DNA of 17,380 nucleotides from JACVRW01 sp035705985 (GCA_035705985.1 DASSVP010000056.1:1-17380), one strand, 5' to 3'; counted from the stretch's first letter, positions 6,629-14,149 are shown. Notes: generated by a model from the sequence alone, not told the origin. A program made the numbers and translations.

Positions 6629-9096
6629 GCCTCGGGGGCCTCCCTCGCTCCGAGCCTTCGCCGGAGGCTGACCGTCGTGCCGTGCGGGCCGGGCTCGACG
6701 GCGACGGTGTCCATCAGCGTGCGCATCAGGTCGAGGCCCCGGCCGTGATCGTCTTCGCGCTCGCGCCGCCAGGAGCCGTGGTCGCGTACCTCGATCTCGA
6801 TCTCATCCCCCTGCCTCCGGCCCGACACCGCGAAGCCGGTCCCGTTGCCCGTGTTCGCGTGTTCTATCGCGTTCGTGGCCGCCTCGCCGCAGGCGGTGGT
6901 TATCTCCGCGATCTCGAGCTCGTTCGCCCCGGCGTGGCTCAGCCAGCGCCGTAGCATGCTGCGGATCGGCGCGAGCGACTCCGGCTCGGCCGGGAACTCG
7001 GCGCTGAAGTGGTCTGGAACCGGGAGGTTCTTCAGCGTGAGCAGCGCCACGTCGTCCGGGGCCCCGCCGGCAGGCACAAGCGCGTCGAGCACGTGGTCGA
7101 GCAGCCGCTGCGGGTCGTTCGCCGCCGCCTCGCGCACGCAGGCGGCCAGCTGCGCGAGGCCGTCGTCGATGTGCTCGCCCGGCCGCTCCACGAGGCCGTC
7201 GGTGTAGAGGAGGAGCGCGCTGCCGGGCTCCATCGGCGCCGACACCTCCGTGTAGGTCGGGAACGGCAGCACACCGAGCGGGACCGACGCCTCTCCCCGG
7301 AGGAACTCGGCGTCGCCGTCGCCGCTGATCATCAGCGGCGGCGGGTGGCCGGCGTTCACCCAGCGCACGACTCCGGCGGCGGGATCCGCGATCGCGTACA
7401 GCATCGTGGCCATCTGGCTCTCCTCCGCCTCGGTCCAGAGGAGGCGGTTGAGGCGCTCGACGACCCGGCCGGTCTCGTGTCCCTCGAGCGCGTACGCGCG
7501 CAGCGCGCTGCGCAGCCGTCCCACCATCGACGCGCCGGCTAGCCCCTTCCCGGCCACGTCGCCCATGACCAGCCCCACCGCGCCGCCCGCGATCGGGATC
7601 ACGTCGTACCAGTCGCCCCCCACCTCGGCCTCGGCGGCCGCGGGCAGGTAGCGGGCCGCCACGTCGAGGCCCGGCAGGTGCGGCAGCCGGTCCGGCAGCA
7701 GACTGCGCTGGAGCGTCTCCGCGATCCGGTGCTCGCGCTCGTACACCCGCACGTGCGCGATCGCGAGGCCGACGCGCTCGGCCGCCAGCCGCAGAAGCGT
7801 GAGGTCCTCGCCCGTGAACCCGCGCGGCGGGTCCACGCCGGCCACGAGCACGCCCGTGACCTCTCCCTCCGCGAGCAGCGGTACTCCGACCAGCGCGTCG
7901 TCCCTGCCGAGCCTCGCCTCGCCCGCTTCCGCCACCTGCGCCGCGAACGCGTCCGCGCCGGCGATGTCGCCGGGCGCGGCCGCGCCGACGCTAAGCGCCC
8001 CGGTCTGGTCTGCAAGGAAGATGCTCGCGGCGTCCGCGTCGAGCACGCCCCGGACCTGCGCCACGAGATCGCGCAGGACGCCCTCGAGGCTGCGCTGACC
8101 GAGGGCCGCGTCGACGAGCGCCTGCATGCCGCCGACGATCTCCGCCACGCGCTCGGCCTCGGCACGGGCCGCCTGCTCGCGGAGCAGCGCCTCGCGCTCG
8201 GCCTGCCGGCGCAGCCGCTCGGTCACGTCGACGATGAACCCCGAGACGAGCAGCTCGCCCGCGAGATCGACCTTCGACACGGTCGCCTCCCCGGGAAAGC
8301 GCTGCCCGTCGCGGCGGACCAGCTCCACCTCGAAGTGCTCCATCGCGTGCGGGTCCGTGTTCTCGATCAGGGCGCGCCGGCGCGCGTCGTGGCGCTCACG
8401 ATGCTCCGGCGGAAGGATCAGCTCGCTCATCCTCCGCCCGATCGCCTCGCCCTTCGTCCAGCCGAAGGCGCGTTCCGCGGCGACGTTCCAGGTCCTGATG
8501 AGCCCGTCGCGGTCGAGTGTGACGAACGCGTCCGGCGCGGTATCGAGCACCAGCCGCGTTCGCTCGTCCGAGCTGCGCACCTCGTGGGCGTGGTCGCGCA
8601 CCCGCCCCAGCAGCCGCGAGATCAGGAGGCCGGCCACCAGCGGCGTACCCACGGCGAGTAGCCAGCTCACCACCGCGCTGTCGGCGTCCTGGATGGCTAG
8701 CACGACCGCGTACGCCACCGCCAGGAAGACCATCTGAGCGGACGCCTCCCGCAGCGGGAAGAAGTAGAACGCGTAGAGCGCCGTCCACATGTACAGGATC
8801 GGGTACAGCGTGGATGGACCGGCGTAGTAGTTGGCCAGGCTGACGATCACGGTGCCCGCCACGAGCACCGCGTGGATGTGCCATTCGCGCAGGCGGTCGG
8901 CGAGCGCGAGGACGACCGCCGCAACCACGTACGCGATCCCCGCGAGGACGATCAGCGGGACGTCGCGGACCTCGCTCGCATGCGGGAACGCCAGCGTGAG
9001 CAGCCCGAGTGTCGCGCCCGTAGCGAACAGGTAGGCGATCGAGCGCGCCTTGACGCGCAGATCGAACAGCCCTTCGAGCTCCCTCACCGAGGGCAC
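6625..9096 (-). CDS. Membrane PAS-GAF-PP2C (SpoIIE) phosphatase fused to an RsbW-like HATPase
   Basis: This 823-residue signalling protein has six predicted membrane helices (about 16-163), then a PAS domain (about 178-292) and a short coiled linker. A GAF domain (about 322-452) follows. The SpoIIE-type PP2C phosphatase (about 470-690) has GGDWYD at 493-498, MGDVAGKG at 511-518, YTDGL at 631-635 and PDDVALL at 680-686. The GHKL ATPase (about 700-815) has an N box EAATNAIEHA and G-rich segments DHGSW and GRGLDLM. All key motifs are present. It should sense a signal at the membrane and set the phosphorylation state of a STAS antagonist, encoded next with a GTGA overlap. The start GTG 9096 directly follows a TAGGCT box; GTG 9087 would give better leaderless spacing (9 nt). 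Confidence 0.93.
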   Translation of the reverse strand: MPSVRELEGLFDLRVKARSIAYLFATGATLGLLTLAFPHASEVRDVPLIVLAGIAYVVAAVVLALADRLREWHIHAVLVAGTVIVSLANYYAGPSTLYPILYMWTALYAFYFFPLREASAQMVFLAVAYAVVLAIQDADSAVVSWLLAVGTPLVAGLLISRLLGRVRDHAHEVRSSDERTRLVLDTAPDAFVTLDRDGLIRTWNVAAERAFGWTKGEAIGRRMSELILPPEHRERHDARRRALIENTDPHAMEHFEVELVRRDGQRFPGEATVSKVDLAGELLVSGFIVDVTERLRRQAEREALLREQAARAEAERVAEIVGGMQALVDAALGQRSLEGVLRDLVAQVRGVLDADAASIFLADQTGALSVGAAAPGDIAGADAFAAQVAEAGEARLGRDDALVGVPLLAEGEVTGVLVAGVDPPRGFTGEDLTLLRLAAERVGLAIAHVRVYEREHRIAETLQRSLLPDRLPHLPGLDVAARYLPAAAEAEVGGDWYDVIPIAGGAVGLVMGDVAGKGLAGASMVGRLRSALRAYALEGHETGRVVERLNRLLWTEAEESQMATMLYAIADPAAGVVRWVNAGHPPPLMISGDGDAEFLRGEASVPLGVLPFPTYTEVSAPMEPGSALLLYTDGLVERPGEHIDDGLAQLAACVREAAANDPQRLLDHVLDALVPAGGAPDDVALLTLKNLPVPDHFSAEFPAEPESLAPIRSMLRRWLSHAGANELEIAEITTACGEAATNAIEHANTGNGTGFAVSGRRQGDEIEIEVRDHGSWRREREDDHGRGLDLMRTLMDTVAVEPGPHGTTVSLRRRLGAREAPEA

Positions 9097-9099
9097 AGC

Positions 9100-9402
9100 C
9101 TAGAAGCCGGTGCCGCCGCCTCGGGCCGAGAGCCTCGCCAGCGCCTCGTGACACTCGACGACGCGCCGCTTCACAGGGTCCTCGTCGCGCCGATCGTGCA
9201 CGAGATCCCAGGTCTTGTCCGCCACGTCGCGCGCGGTCTCCGGCGTGGCCCGCTCGCACAGCATGTCGACCAGCGTGAGCTCGAAGGCGGCGAGCTGCTC
9301 CCTGGGCTCGCCGGGCGCCATCCGCGGGAGCGGATCGGTCGTCGCCTCCTTCCACATCTGCGTCGCCATCACGAGGCGGTTGCGCAGCTCCATCTGGTCC
9401 AC
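9100..9402 (-). CDS. Small unknown helical protein
   Basis: I do not recognise this 100-residue protein. It looks all-helical and soluble, with a Met-rich start (MDQMELRNRLVMATQMWKEA), a central stretch from AFELTLVDMLCERATPE, and a charged HDRRDEDPVKRRVVECHEAL region, followed by a flexible ARGGGTGF end. It has no membrane segment or known motif. The start GTG at 9402 is chosen because TAGCCT lies 7 nt upstream; ATG at 9393 would remove three residues. It sits between the M23 peptidase (11 bp) and the large phosphatase-kinase (3 bp), so it is likely in the same transcript as the partner-switching genes. A regulatory accessory role is possible but unproven. Confidence 0.65.
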   Translation of the reverse strand: MDQMELRNRLVMATQMWKEATTDPLPRMAPGEPREQLAAFELTLVDMLCERATPETARDVADKTWDLVHDRRDEDPVKRRVVECHEALARLSARGGGTGF

Positions 9403-9409
9403 GGCGGGC

Positions 9410-9415
9410 AGGCTA
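9410..9415 (-). promoter_or_regulatory. Candidate -10 box TAGCCT overlapping the M23 stop codon
   Basis: On the minus strand TAGCCT lies 7 nt before GTG 9402. TAG is also the stop of the M23 peptidase gene. No Shine-Dalgarno is seen. Confidence 0.4.
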
Positions 9416-10012
9416 CTCCCGCCCGCCGCGCCGGGCTGCCAGCCGCTGGAGCAGCGGAAGCGGGTCGAGCGGCCGTCCGGTCGTGCCCCGACCGCGCCGG
9501 ATCTCGAGGTGAAGGTGGTCGCCCCAGCAGGAGCCCGTGCAGCCCACCGCCCCCACCCGCTCGCCTTGTCGCACCGCGTCGCCCGGCCCGAAGCGCGACG
9601 GCCGCAGCATGTGCAGGTACACGAACGTGCGCTCCGCCGCGGCGCTCCAGATCGCCAGGTAGTTGCCGCGCCCGCCGTCGTCGCCCTTCTCGACGATGCG
9701 CCCGTCGCGGATCGCCACGAGCGGCGTGCCGGCCTTGGCGAACACGTCCTGCCCCTCGTGCGCGCGGCCGCCGCGGTACGCGCCGAAGCGCGCGTCCTGC
9801 TCGCCCCAGCCGACCTGACCGCGAACCGGGAACTCCGCCGGCGGCGGCAGTGGCTTGCGCAGGCTCTCGAGGGTCGCGAGCCGGCCCGCCGCGTCCAGCG
9901 TCGGTGCCAGCGCGGTGAGGCGCTCTGTCTCGGCCGCCGCGGCGGATGAGCCCACGGCGGCGGCCGCCAATGTCGCGGCCAGGCAGAGGCCGCGGAGTCC
10001 CAGCGGTCGCAT
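9413..10012 (-). CDS. Secreted M23 (LytM/lysostaphin-like) metallopeptidase
   Basis: The 199-residue product starts with a signal peptide (1-27, core LCLAATLAAAAVGSSAAAA). The M23 domain is complete: HEGQD (His85, Asp89), the YLHM histidine (His134) and HLHLE (His166, His168), the set that binds zinc and catalyses peptide cleavage in cell-wall endopeptidases. A pair of cysteines flanks a turn (CTGSC, 158-162), probably a disulfide outside the cell. There is no coiled coil or LysM domain, only a short N-terminal helix. The ATG at 10012 begins the signal peptide. It is divergent from phzF-like 10040 across just 27 bp, where the two candidate -10 boxes overlap. It leads the downstream signalling genes on the same strand. 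Confidence 0.92.
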   Translation of the reverse strand: MRPLGLRGLCLAATLAAAAVGSSAAAAETERLTALAPTLDAAGRLATLESLRKPLPPPAEFPVRGQVGWGEQDARFGAYRGGRAHEGQDVFAKAGTPLVAIRDGRIVEKGDDGGRGNYLAIWSAAAERTFVYLHMLRPSRFGPGDAVRQGERVGAVGCTGSCWGDHLHLEIRRGRGTTGRPLDPLPLLQRLAARRGGRE

Positions 10013-10023
10013 CGAAGTCCGAG

Positions 10024-10033
10024 AGCGTAGCGT
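10024..10033. promoter_or_regulatory. Overlapping divergent -10 boxes
   Basis: In the 27-bp region between M23 and the PhzF-like gene, TAGCGT (plus, 10028-10033) lies 6 nt before ATG 10040. TACGCT (minus, 10029-10024) lies 11 nt before ATG 10012. The two hexamers share two bases, so polymerases for the two genes could not bind together. Confidence 0.4.
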
Positions 10034-10039
10034 TGCGGC

Positions 10040-10717
10040 ATGCCGCGACTGCATCTGCTTCGCGTCTTCTGCACCGGCGACGCCGGCGGGGGCAACGCGC
10101 TCGGCGTGTTCCTCGACGGCGGGGCGGTGCCGGAGGGGCACCGCCAGGCCGTCGCCGCGGAGCTCGGGCTCAGCGAGACGGTCTTCGTGGACGACGCGGC
10201 CGCGGGCGCCATCCGGATCTTCACCCCGGCCGTCGAGCTGAACTTCGCGGGCCACCCGTCGGTCGGCGTCGCGTGGCTGCTCGCGCGCGAGCGCGAGCCG
10301 GTCGAGCGGCTTCGCGTGGCCGCCGGCGACGTGCCGGTGCGCTACGAGGGTGAGCTGGCGTTCGTGACCGCGCGGCCCGAGTGGGGCCCGCCGTGGGAGT
10401 TCAAACGGCTGGACGCGCCCTCGGACGTTGAGGCGCTCGACGGCCCGCCGCCGGGCCACGACCTCGTGGCTCCGTGGGCGTGGTTGGACGAGGAAGCCGG
10501 GGTCGTGCGCCTGCGTGCGTTCGGCCCGCGCATCGGCATCGCGGAGGACGAGGCCACCGGCAGCGCGGCGACCAAGCTCTGCACGCAGCTCGGGCGTGCG
10601 ATCGACATCCGGCAGGGCCGCGGGTCGCGCATCCTGGCGAGCCCCGCCTCCGACGGCCGCGCGGAGATCGGCGGGCACAGCGTGCTCGACGAGCTGCGCG
10701 AGTACGAGCTGGGTTAG
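10040..10717 (+). CDS. PhzF family isomerase/epimerase-like protein
   Basis: This 225-residue protein of the PhzF fold (diaminopimelate epimerase-like) is shorter than the usual 260-300. It has the start RVFCTGDAGGGNALGVF, the catalytic Glu context LSETVF (Glu46), FTPAVELNFAGHPSVG (61-76) and the second-half motif EDEATGSAA (169-177). Both halves of the fold are therefore present, and the shortening is in the middle (about 115-150). No phenazine genes are nearby, so an uncharacterised isomerase is more likely than phenazine biosynthesis. The ATG at 10040 has TAGCGT 6 nt upstream. It ends 5 bp before the convergent VOC gene. Confidence 0.88.
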   Translation: MPRLHLLRVFCTGDAGGGNALGVFLDGGAVPEGHRQAVAAELGLSETVFVDDAAAGAIRIFTPAVELNFAGHPSVGVAWLLAREREPVERLRVAAGDVPVRYEGELAFVTARPEWGPPWEFKRLDAPSDVEALDGPPPGHDLVAPWAWLDEEAGVVRLRAFGPRIGIAEDEATGSAATKLCTQLGRAIDIRQGRGSRILASPASDGRAEIGGHSVLDELREYELG

Positions 10718-10722
10718 CGAGC

Positions 10723-11319
10723 TCAGACCGCGCCGCGGCCGGGGGTCATGAACGCCACGGCCGGCCCGAGCCCGGCGGCCGGCCTGATCGTCGCGATCCT
10801 CCGGCCCGGCTGGACCGCGTCGCGCGGCCTACCGAGCAGGTCCCCGAGACTCCGCGCCGACTCGTCGAGGTCCGCGACCGTGAACGCGAGCCCCCACAGC
10901 CGCGCCGGGCCGTCGGGCTCACGCGCCACGCTCGTGCCCTCGGGTGCCTGCACGACCTCCAGAATCGGCTCGCCCGCCCGGAAGAACGCCTGCCGCCTGG
11001 ACCCGCCGGGCGTAGGCCCCTCCCGCACGCGGCGAAGCTCGAAGCCCTGCCGCTCCAGCTCCTCGACCGTCCTGTCGAGCCGTGGCGAGAGCATCACTAC
11101 GTGATCGAGCGCCACGGCGCCGTTCGGGTGCGGCGGCGCCGGCGCCGCGGACGGGTCCGCATCGCCGAGCGTCCAACCCACGATGCCGCGGACATCGCAC
11201 TTCCCCGTGAGGCGCAGCCCAACGCGCGACACCGCGCACATTCCGTCCTTCACGTCGAAGCCCGCCCTGCTCCAGGCGGAGGGCTCGTCCGCGATCTCCA
11301 GCTCCTCGATGGCCGGCAT
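10723..11319 (-). CDS. VOC (glyoxalase/bleomycin-resistance-like) protein
   Basis: The 198-residue protein has two VOC half-modules. The first (about 68-125) starts ALDHVVMLSP with a possible metal ligand His73, and ends GEPILEVVQ with Glu121. The second (about 140-192) begins WGLAFTVADLDES, where the usual first-position His is absent, so the metal site may be incomplete. An N-terminal region (1-66) with PSAWSRAGF and VGLRLTGK may be a degenerate extra module. The reaction is unknown. The ATG at 11319 has TAGCGT 8 nt upstream, with TAG being the stop of the sigma-factor gene. It is the last gene of its strand block and converges with the PhzF-like gene. Confidence 0.82.
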   Translation of the reverse strand: MPAIEELEIADEPSAWSRAGFDVKDGMCAVSRVGLRLTGKCDVRGIVGWTLGDADPSAAPAPPHPNGAVALDHVVMLSPRLDRTVEELERQGFELRRVREGPTPGGSRRQAFFRAGEPILEVVQAPEGTSVAREPDGPARLWGLAFTVADLDESARSLGDLLGRPRDAVQPGRRIATIRPAAGLGPAVAFMTPGRGAV

Positions 11320-11327
11320 CCGGCCGG

Positions 11328-11333
11328 ACGCTA
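11328..11333 (-). promoter_or_regulatory. Candidate -10 box TAGCGT overlapping the sigma-factor stop codon
   Basis: On the minus strand TAGCGT lies 8 nt before the VOC ATG. Its TAG is the stop of the sigma-factor gene. Confidence 0.35.
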
Positions 11334-12755
11334 CTCGGGCGGCGTGACCGTCTCGACCACCGGCGCCTCGGGAAGAGGTTCGGTGGCCGGCTCGGGCGCC
11401 GCCGTCGGCGGGCTCACCGGGGCCGTCGGCTCGAGCCTCGGCGCCGGCACCGCCTTCACCTCAGGCCGAGAGCGAGGCGCCACGGGCTCCCTCGTGCGCG
11501 GCCCGGCGCTTCCGCCGGGGGCCGACTCAACCTTCTCGGCGCGCCTGACGTCGCCCACCTTTCGACCTCCGTTCGGAGCCGGCCTCGCGCCGTGCGCGCG
11601 CGCCCGTCCCGTGTTCTCGAAGCCCATCGGCCCGCGCCCGCGCGAGCGCTCGGAGCGGCGTTCGATTCCGCGGAGGCCGTGGCTTCGCTCGGCGCTGATG
11701 CGCTCGCCCACGGTGTCGCCCCGCTCGTCCTTCCGTGCCGCGTCGACGGCGGCGCCGGCGGGGGCAGCCTGCCCCGCCGCCGCGGGAGCCGGGGGCCGCT
11801 CCTCGGAGCCGCCCACCACCGCCTGCCCGGCCACCATGCCGCCGGTGGCGAGCGCACCCAAGATCGTCACCTTCGCGACCGCGCCGGAGCCGAATGACGC
11901 GATCGCCGCGCCACCGGCGAGGCCGCCGGCCGCCGCGCCTCCGCCGGCGCCGCCGCCCGCGAAGCCCGCCGCCGCCAGGACCTTCGACTTCAGGCCGAGG
12001 CCCGGCACGACCGGGAGCGCCACGGCGAGCATCTGGCGCTGCCGGCGGACCTCCTCGCGGTAGCCGGCGCAGCCTGGGCAGCGGCGAAGGTGGTGCCGGA
12101 GCTCGTTGCGCCGGAGCGCGCCCCCGCGCAGGGTCGCGAGCTGCTCGCGTATCTCGTTGCAGGGAGTGTCGCGAGCCTCACGGCGCTCGATCAGGCTGCT
12201 TCGCGCGCGGAACACGAGCCCCTTCACGCTCCCCGGCTCACAGTCGAGGACCTCCGCGATTTCCGTGTGTGACATGCCGGCCGCCTCGGCGAGCAGCAGG
12301 GCGGCCCGCTGGTCCTCGGGCAGCTCGCGCACGTCCGCGAGCAGCTCGCGCAGCTCCGCGCGCCGCTCCACCTCGTCGTTGAGCCCCTCCGTGGGAAGCT
12401 CGTGGAGCTCGGCCGCTTCCTCGCGGCGGGCGCGCAGCAGCGACAGGCAGCGGTTGCGCGCGATGGTGTAGAGCCAGGGCCGAAGCGCGATCGTGCGGTC
12501 GGAGCCACGCGCGAGGTCCCGGAAGGCCGCGGCGAAGGTGTGCTGCACGGCGTCCTCGGCCTCCTCGCGGGAGCCGAGCATGTGCCGGCAGAAGGCGAGG
12601 ATGCCGGCCCCGTGACGCTCGAAGGCGATCTCGAAGGCCAGCTCGTTGCCGCGCCGGATCTGCTCGACGATGCGCTCGTCGCCCGCCAGCGCGAGCAGGC
12701 GCTTCGACCGGAGCGGCCGGCCGGGAAGGCGTGGTGTGAGCGCGTCACTGGACAT
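11331..12755 (-). CDS. ECF-type RNA polymerase sigma factor fused to an anti-sigma-like zinc finger and Pro/Ala/Arg-rich tail
   Basis: This is a 474-residue protein. Sigma region 2 spans about 33-105 (FERHGAGILAFCRHMLGSREEAEDAVQHTF, split here as FERHGAGILAFC and EEAEDAVQHTF; then RPWLYTIARNRCLSLLR). Region 4 is about 138-190 with its helix-turn-helix MSHTEIAEVLDCEPGSVKGL. A zinc-finger of the anti-sigma (ZAS) type follows: Cys199, then HHLRRCPGC (His222, Cys226, Cys229). A Gly/Ala-rich stretch and one weak membrane segment (about 292-316) lead to a 150-residue Pro/Arg/Ala tail, likely outside the cell. Fused sigma/anti-sigma proteins are known in some actinobacterial ECF groups. The start is uncertain: ATG 12755 is preferred, while ATG 12788 adds 11 residues and an upstream in-frame start is also possible. 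Confidence 0.88.
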   Translation of the reverse strand: MSSDALTPRLPGRPLRSKRLLALAGDERIVEQIRRGNELAFEIAFERHGAGILAFCRHMLGSREEAEDAVQHTFAAAFRDLARGSDRTIALRPWLYTIARNRCLSLLRARREEAAELHELPTEGLNDEVERRAELRELLADVRELPEDQRAALLLAEAAGMSHTEIAEVLDCEPGSVKGLVFRARSSLIERREARDTPCNEIREQLATLRGGALRRNELRHHLRRCPGCAGYREEVRRQRQMLAVALPVVPGLGLKSKVLAAAGFAGGGAGGGAAAGGLAGGAAIASFGSGAVAKVTILGALATGGMVAGQAVVGGSEERPPAPAAAGQAAPAGAAVDAARKDERGDTVGERISAERSHGLRGIERRSERSRGRGPMGFENTGRARAHGARPAPNGGRKVGDVRRAEKVESAPGGSAGPRTREPVAPRSRPEVKAVPAPRLEPTAPVSPPTAAPEPATEPLPEAPVVETVTPPE

Positions 12756-12758
12756 AGG

Positions 12759-12782
12759 AACGCAGCCGGCAGGCGTAGGTTC
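12759..12782 (-). promoter_or_regulatory. Possible ECF-type promoter upstream of the sigma gene
   Basis: On the minus strand GAACC (12782-12778) is followed by 15 nt and CGTT (12762-12759), with ATG 12755 three bases further. ECF promoters often pair a GAAC-like -35 with CGT-like -10 at about this spacing, so autoregulation is conceivable. A second CGAACCTA copy lies at 12803-12810. Confidence 0.25.
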
Positions 12783-12933
12783 GCTCATAACCCGCGAAGC
12801 TTTAGGTTCGACCCGCCTTTCAGCCGGCATGAAGAAGATAACGGTGATCGCCCGCGTGGACCTCACCTTGATCCTTGCGACCGGCGCCGTGGCTACGCCG
12901 CAACCGCATAGTGGCGACAGGCGTGCCGCCGAG

Positions 12934-12949
12934 CCTGCGTGAGCGCAGG
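12934..12949. terminator. Possible hairpin downstream of the P1 peptidase
   Basis: CCTGCG and CGCAGG form a 6-bp stem around a TGAG loop, about 50 bp past the P1 peptidase stop. No T-run follows on either strand, so this is only a weak terminator candidate. The rest of the 240-bp space between the peptidase and the sigma factor holds no convincing gene. Confidence 0.25.
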
Positions 12950-12995
12950 AGGCCCGGGAGAGACGACACCGACCACGCGAATGCCCAGGTCTCGA

Positions 12996-14054
12996 CTAGG
13001 TCTGGACCCGCCTGAGGTACGGCGCCGATGCGAGGAGCTCGTGGGGAAACGCCTCGGCGCGGTTGCCGTCTCGCCCCTCCATCGCATCTGCGCCGCATAG
13101 CGAGTTCAGGACGGACTCCTGCACGACGTCGGCCGCGGCCTCGAACAGGTTTCGCATCGCCACCGAGTCGTCGCGGAGGAGCGCGAGCTGGTCGCGGTCG
13201 CGCTCCACGCGGTGCGGAACGCGATGCGCCGTCGAGAACGCGATCACGAACTCGCCGCTCGCGTTCGCCGCGCAGCTGCCCGCACGCGCCAGCCCGAAGG
13301 AACCGCGGTGCGCGAGGCGGCCGAGCTGGCGCTCGGACAACGCCGCGTCGGTCCCGAGCACGATCATGATCGAGCCGCCCTGCGCCGGCGGCTCGGCCCC
13401 CGCGGGCACGTCCGCGTCGGGGCCTACCAGCAGGTGGAGGTCCCGGCGCGCGCCGTAGTTCGAGACCACCAGGCACCCGAGCGCGTGCCCGTCGACGACG
13501 CGCGACGAGCACCCCACGCCCGACTTGAAGCCGAAGAGCGTCGTGCCGGTGCCGGCGCCGACCGCTCCCTCGCGCGCCTCGTCCGGCGTCGCGGCGGCGA
13601 TCGCCTCGAGGGCATGCTCCGGCCGCACCGCGAGCGCGCGGGCGTCGGACAGCCAGCCGTCGAAGCACTCGCCCACGACGACGTTGACGGTGTCGCGGTC
13701 CCGCGCCGCATCCGGGTTCTCGTCGAGCACGTGCCGGAGGCCGCCCTCCCAGACGGGGCCCACCGACAGGGTGTTGGTGAGCAGGATCGGGCTCTCGAGC
13801 GTGCCGAGCTCGGCCAGCTGCGTGAGGCCGGTGGCCTTGCCGTAGCCGTTCACGACGTGGCACGCCGCGGGCACCTTCTCGGCGTAGAGGTTCCCGGCGT
13901 GAGGCAGGATCGCGGTCACGCCGGTCCGCAGCTGGTCGCCCTCGACCAGGGTCCGGTGCCCCACGCGAACGCCGGGCACGTCCACGAGGGCGTTCAGATC
14001 GCCCGTCGGGAAACGGCCGATGGCGAAGCCCAGCTCACGGAGGCGCCTGCGCAC
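12996..14054 (-). CDS. P1 family (DmpA/S58-type) self-cleaving aminopeptidase
   Basis: The 352-residue product is a full-length P1-family N-terminal-nucleophile peptidase. It carries GAVGAGTG and FKSGVGCSSR, the strand LVVSNYG (Asn199), and the self-cleavage and nucleophile site in GGSIMIV (predicted cut Gly227/Ser228). SGE at Ser266 and Glu268 lies exactly 38 residues after the nucleophile, matching Ser250, Ser288 and Glu290 of DmpA. The proenzyme should split into alpha and beta chains. Relatives release N-terminal or beta-amino acids from small peptides. No signal peptide is seen, so it is likely cytoplasmic. The start is GTG at 14054, with TAAGCT 9 nt upstream. It is divergent from the 22-residue microprotein. 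Confidence 0.92.
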   Translation of the reverse strand: MRRRLRELGFAIGRFPTGDLNALVDVPGVRVGHRTLVEGDQLRTGVTAILPHAGNLYAEKVPAACHVVNGYGKATGLTQLAELGTLESPILLTNTLSVGPVWEGGLRHVLDENPDAARDRDTVNVVVGECFDGWLSDARALAVRPEHALEAIAAATPDEAREGAVGAGTGTTLFGFKSGVGCSSRVVDGHALGCLVVSNYGARRDLHLLVGPDADVPAGAEPPAQGGSIMIVLGTDAALSERQLGRLAHRGSFGLARAGSCAANASGEFVIAFSTAHRVPHRVERDRDQLALLRDDSVAMRNLFEAAADVVQESVLNSLCGADAMEGRDGNRAEAFPHELLASAPYLRRVQT

Positions 14055-14063
14055 AGCGCGGGC

Positions 14064-14069
14064 AGCTTA
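14064..14069 (-). promoter_or_regulatory. Candidate -10 box TAAGCT for the P1 peptidase
   Basis: On the minus strand TAAGCT lies 9 nt before the GTG start at 14054; there is no Shine-Dalgarno. Confidence 0.35.
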
Positions 14070-14140
14070 TCCGCGCACTTCTACGAGTGAGACGGCGCAA
14101 AACGGGGCACAAGCCGGGGCGAGCACCCGAGACCACGGGA

Positions 14141-14145
14141 AGGAG
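14141..14145 (+). promoter_or_regulatory. Strong Shine-Dalgarno of the microprotein
   Basis: AGGAG (AAGGAG including the preceding base) sits 4 nt before ATG 14150. It contrasts with most other genes here, which lack one. Confidence 0.7.
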
Positions 14146-14149
14146 TCCC

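Noticed and set aside
8872..9918. 348-codon plus-strand frame
   Set aside because: It lies antisense to the PP2C-kinase, small unknown and M23 genes and has no recognisable motif.
11870..11990. Gly/Ala-rich low-complexity DNA in the sigma gene
   Set aside because: It encodes an in-frame linker of the fused protein rather than an independent repeat element.
10474..12063. 529-codon plus-strand frame
   Set aside because: It runs out of frame through the PhzF end and antisense to the VOC and sigma genes. Composition is Arg/Pro/Ala-rich without any domain.
12829..12942. Small plus-strand ORF starting MKKITVIARVD
   Set aside because: No ribosome site or -10 box at leaderless distance, and its codon use (ATA, AAG AAG) gives no support. 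It may be part of the sigma-gene upstream region.
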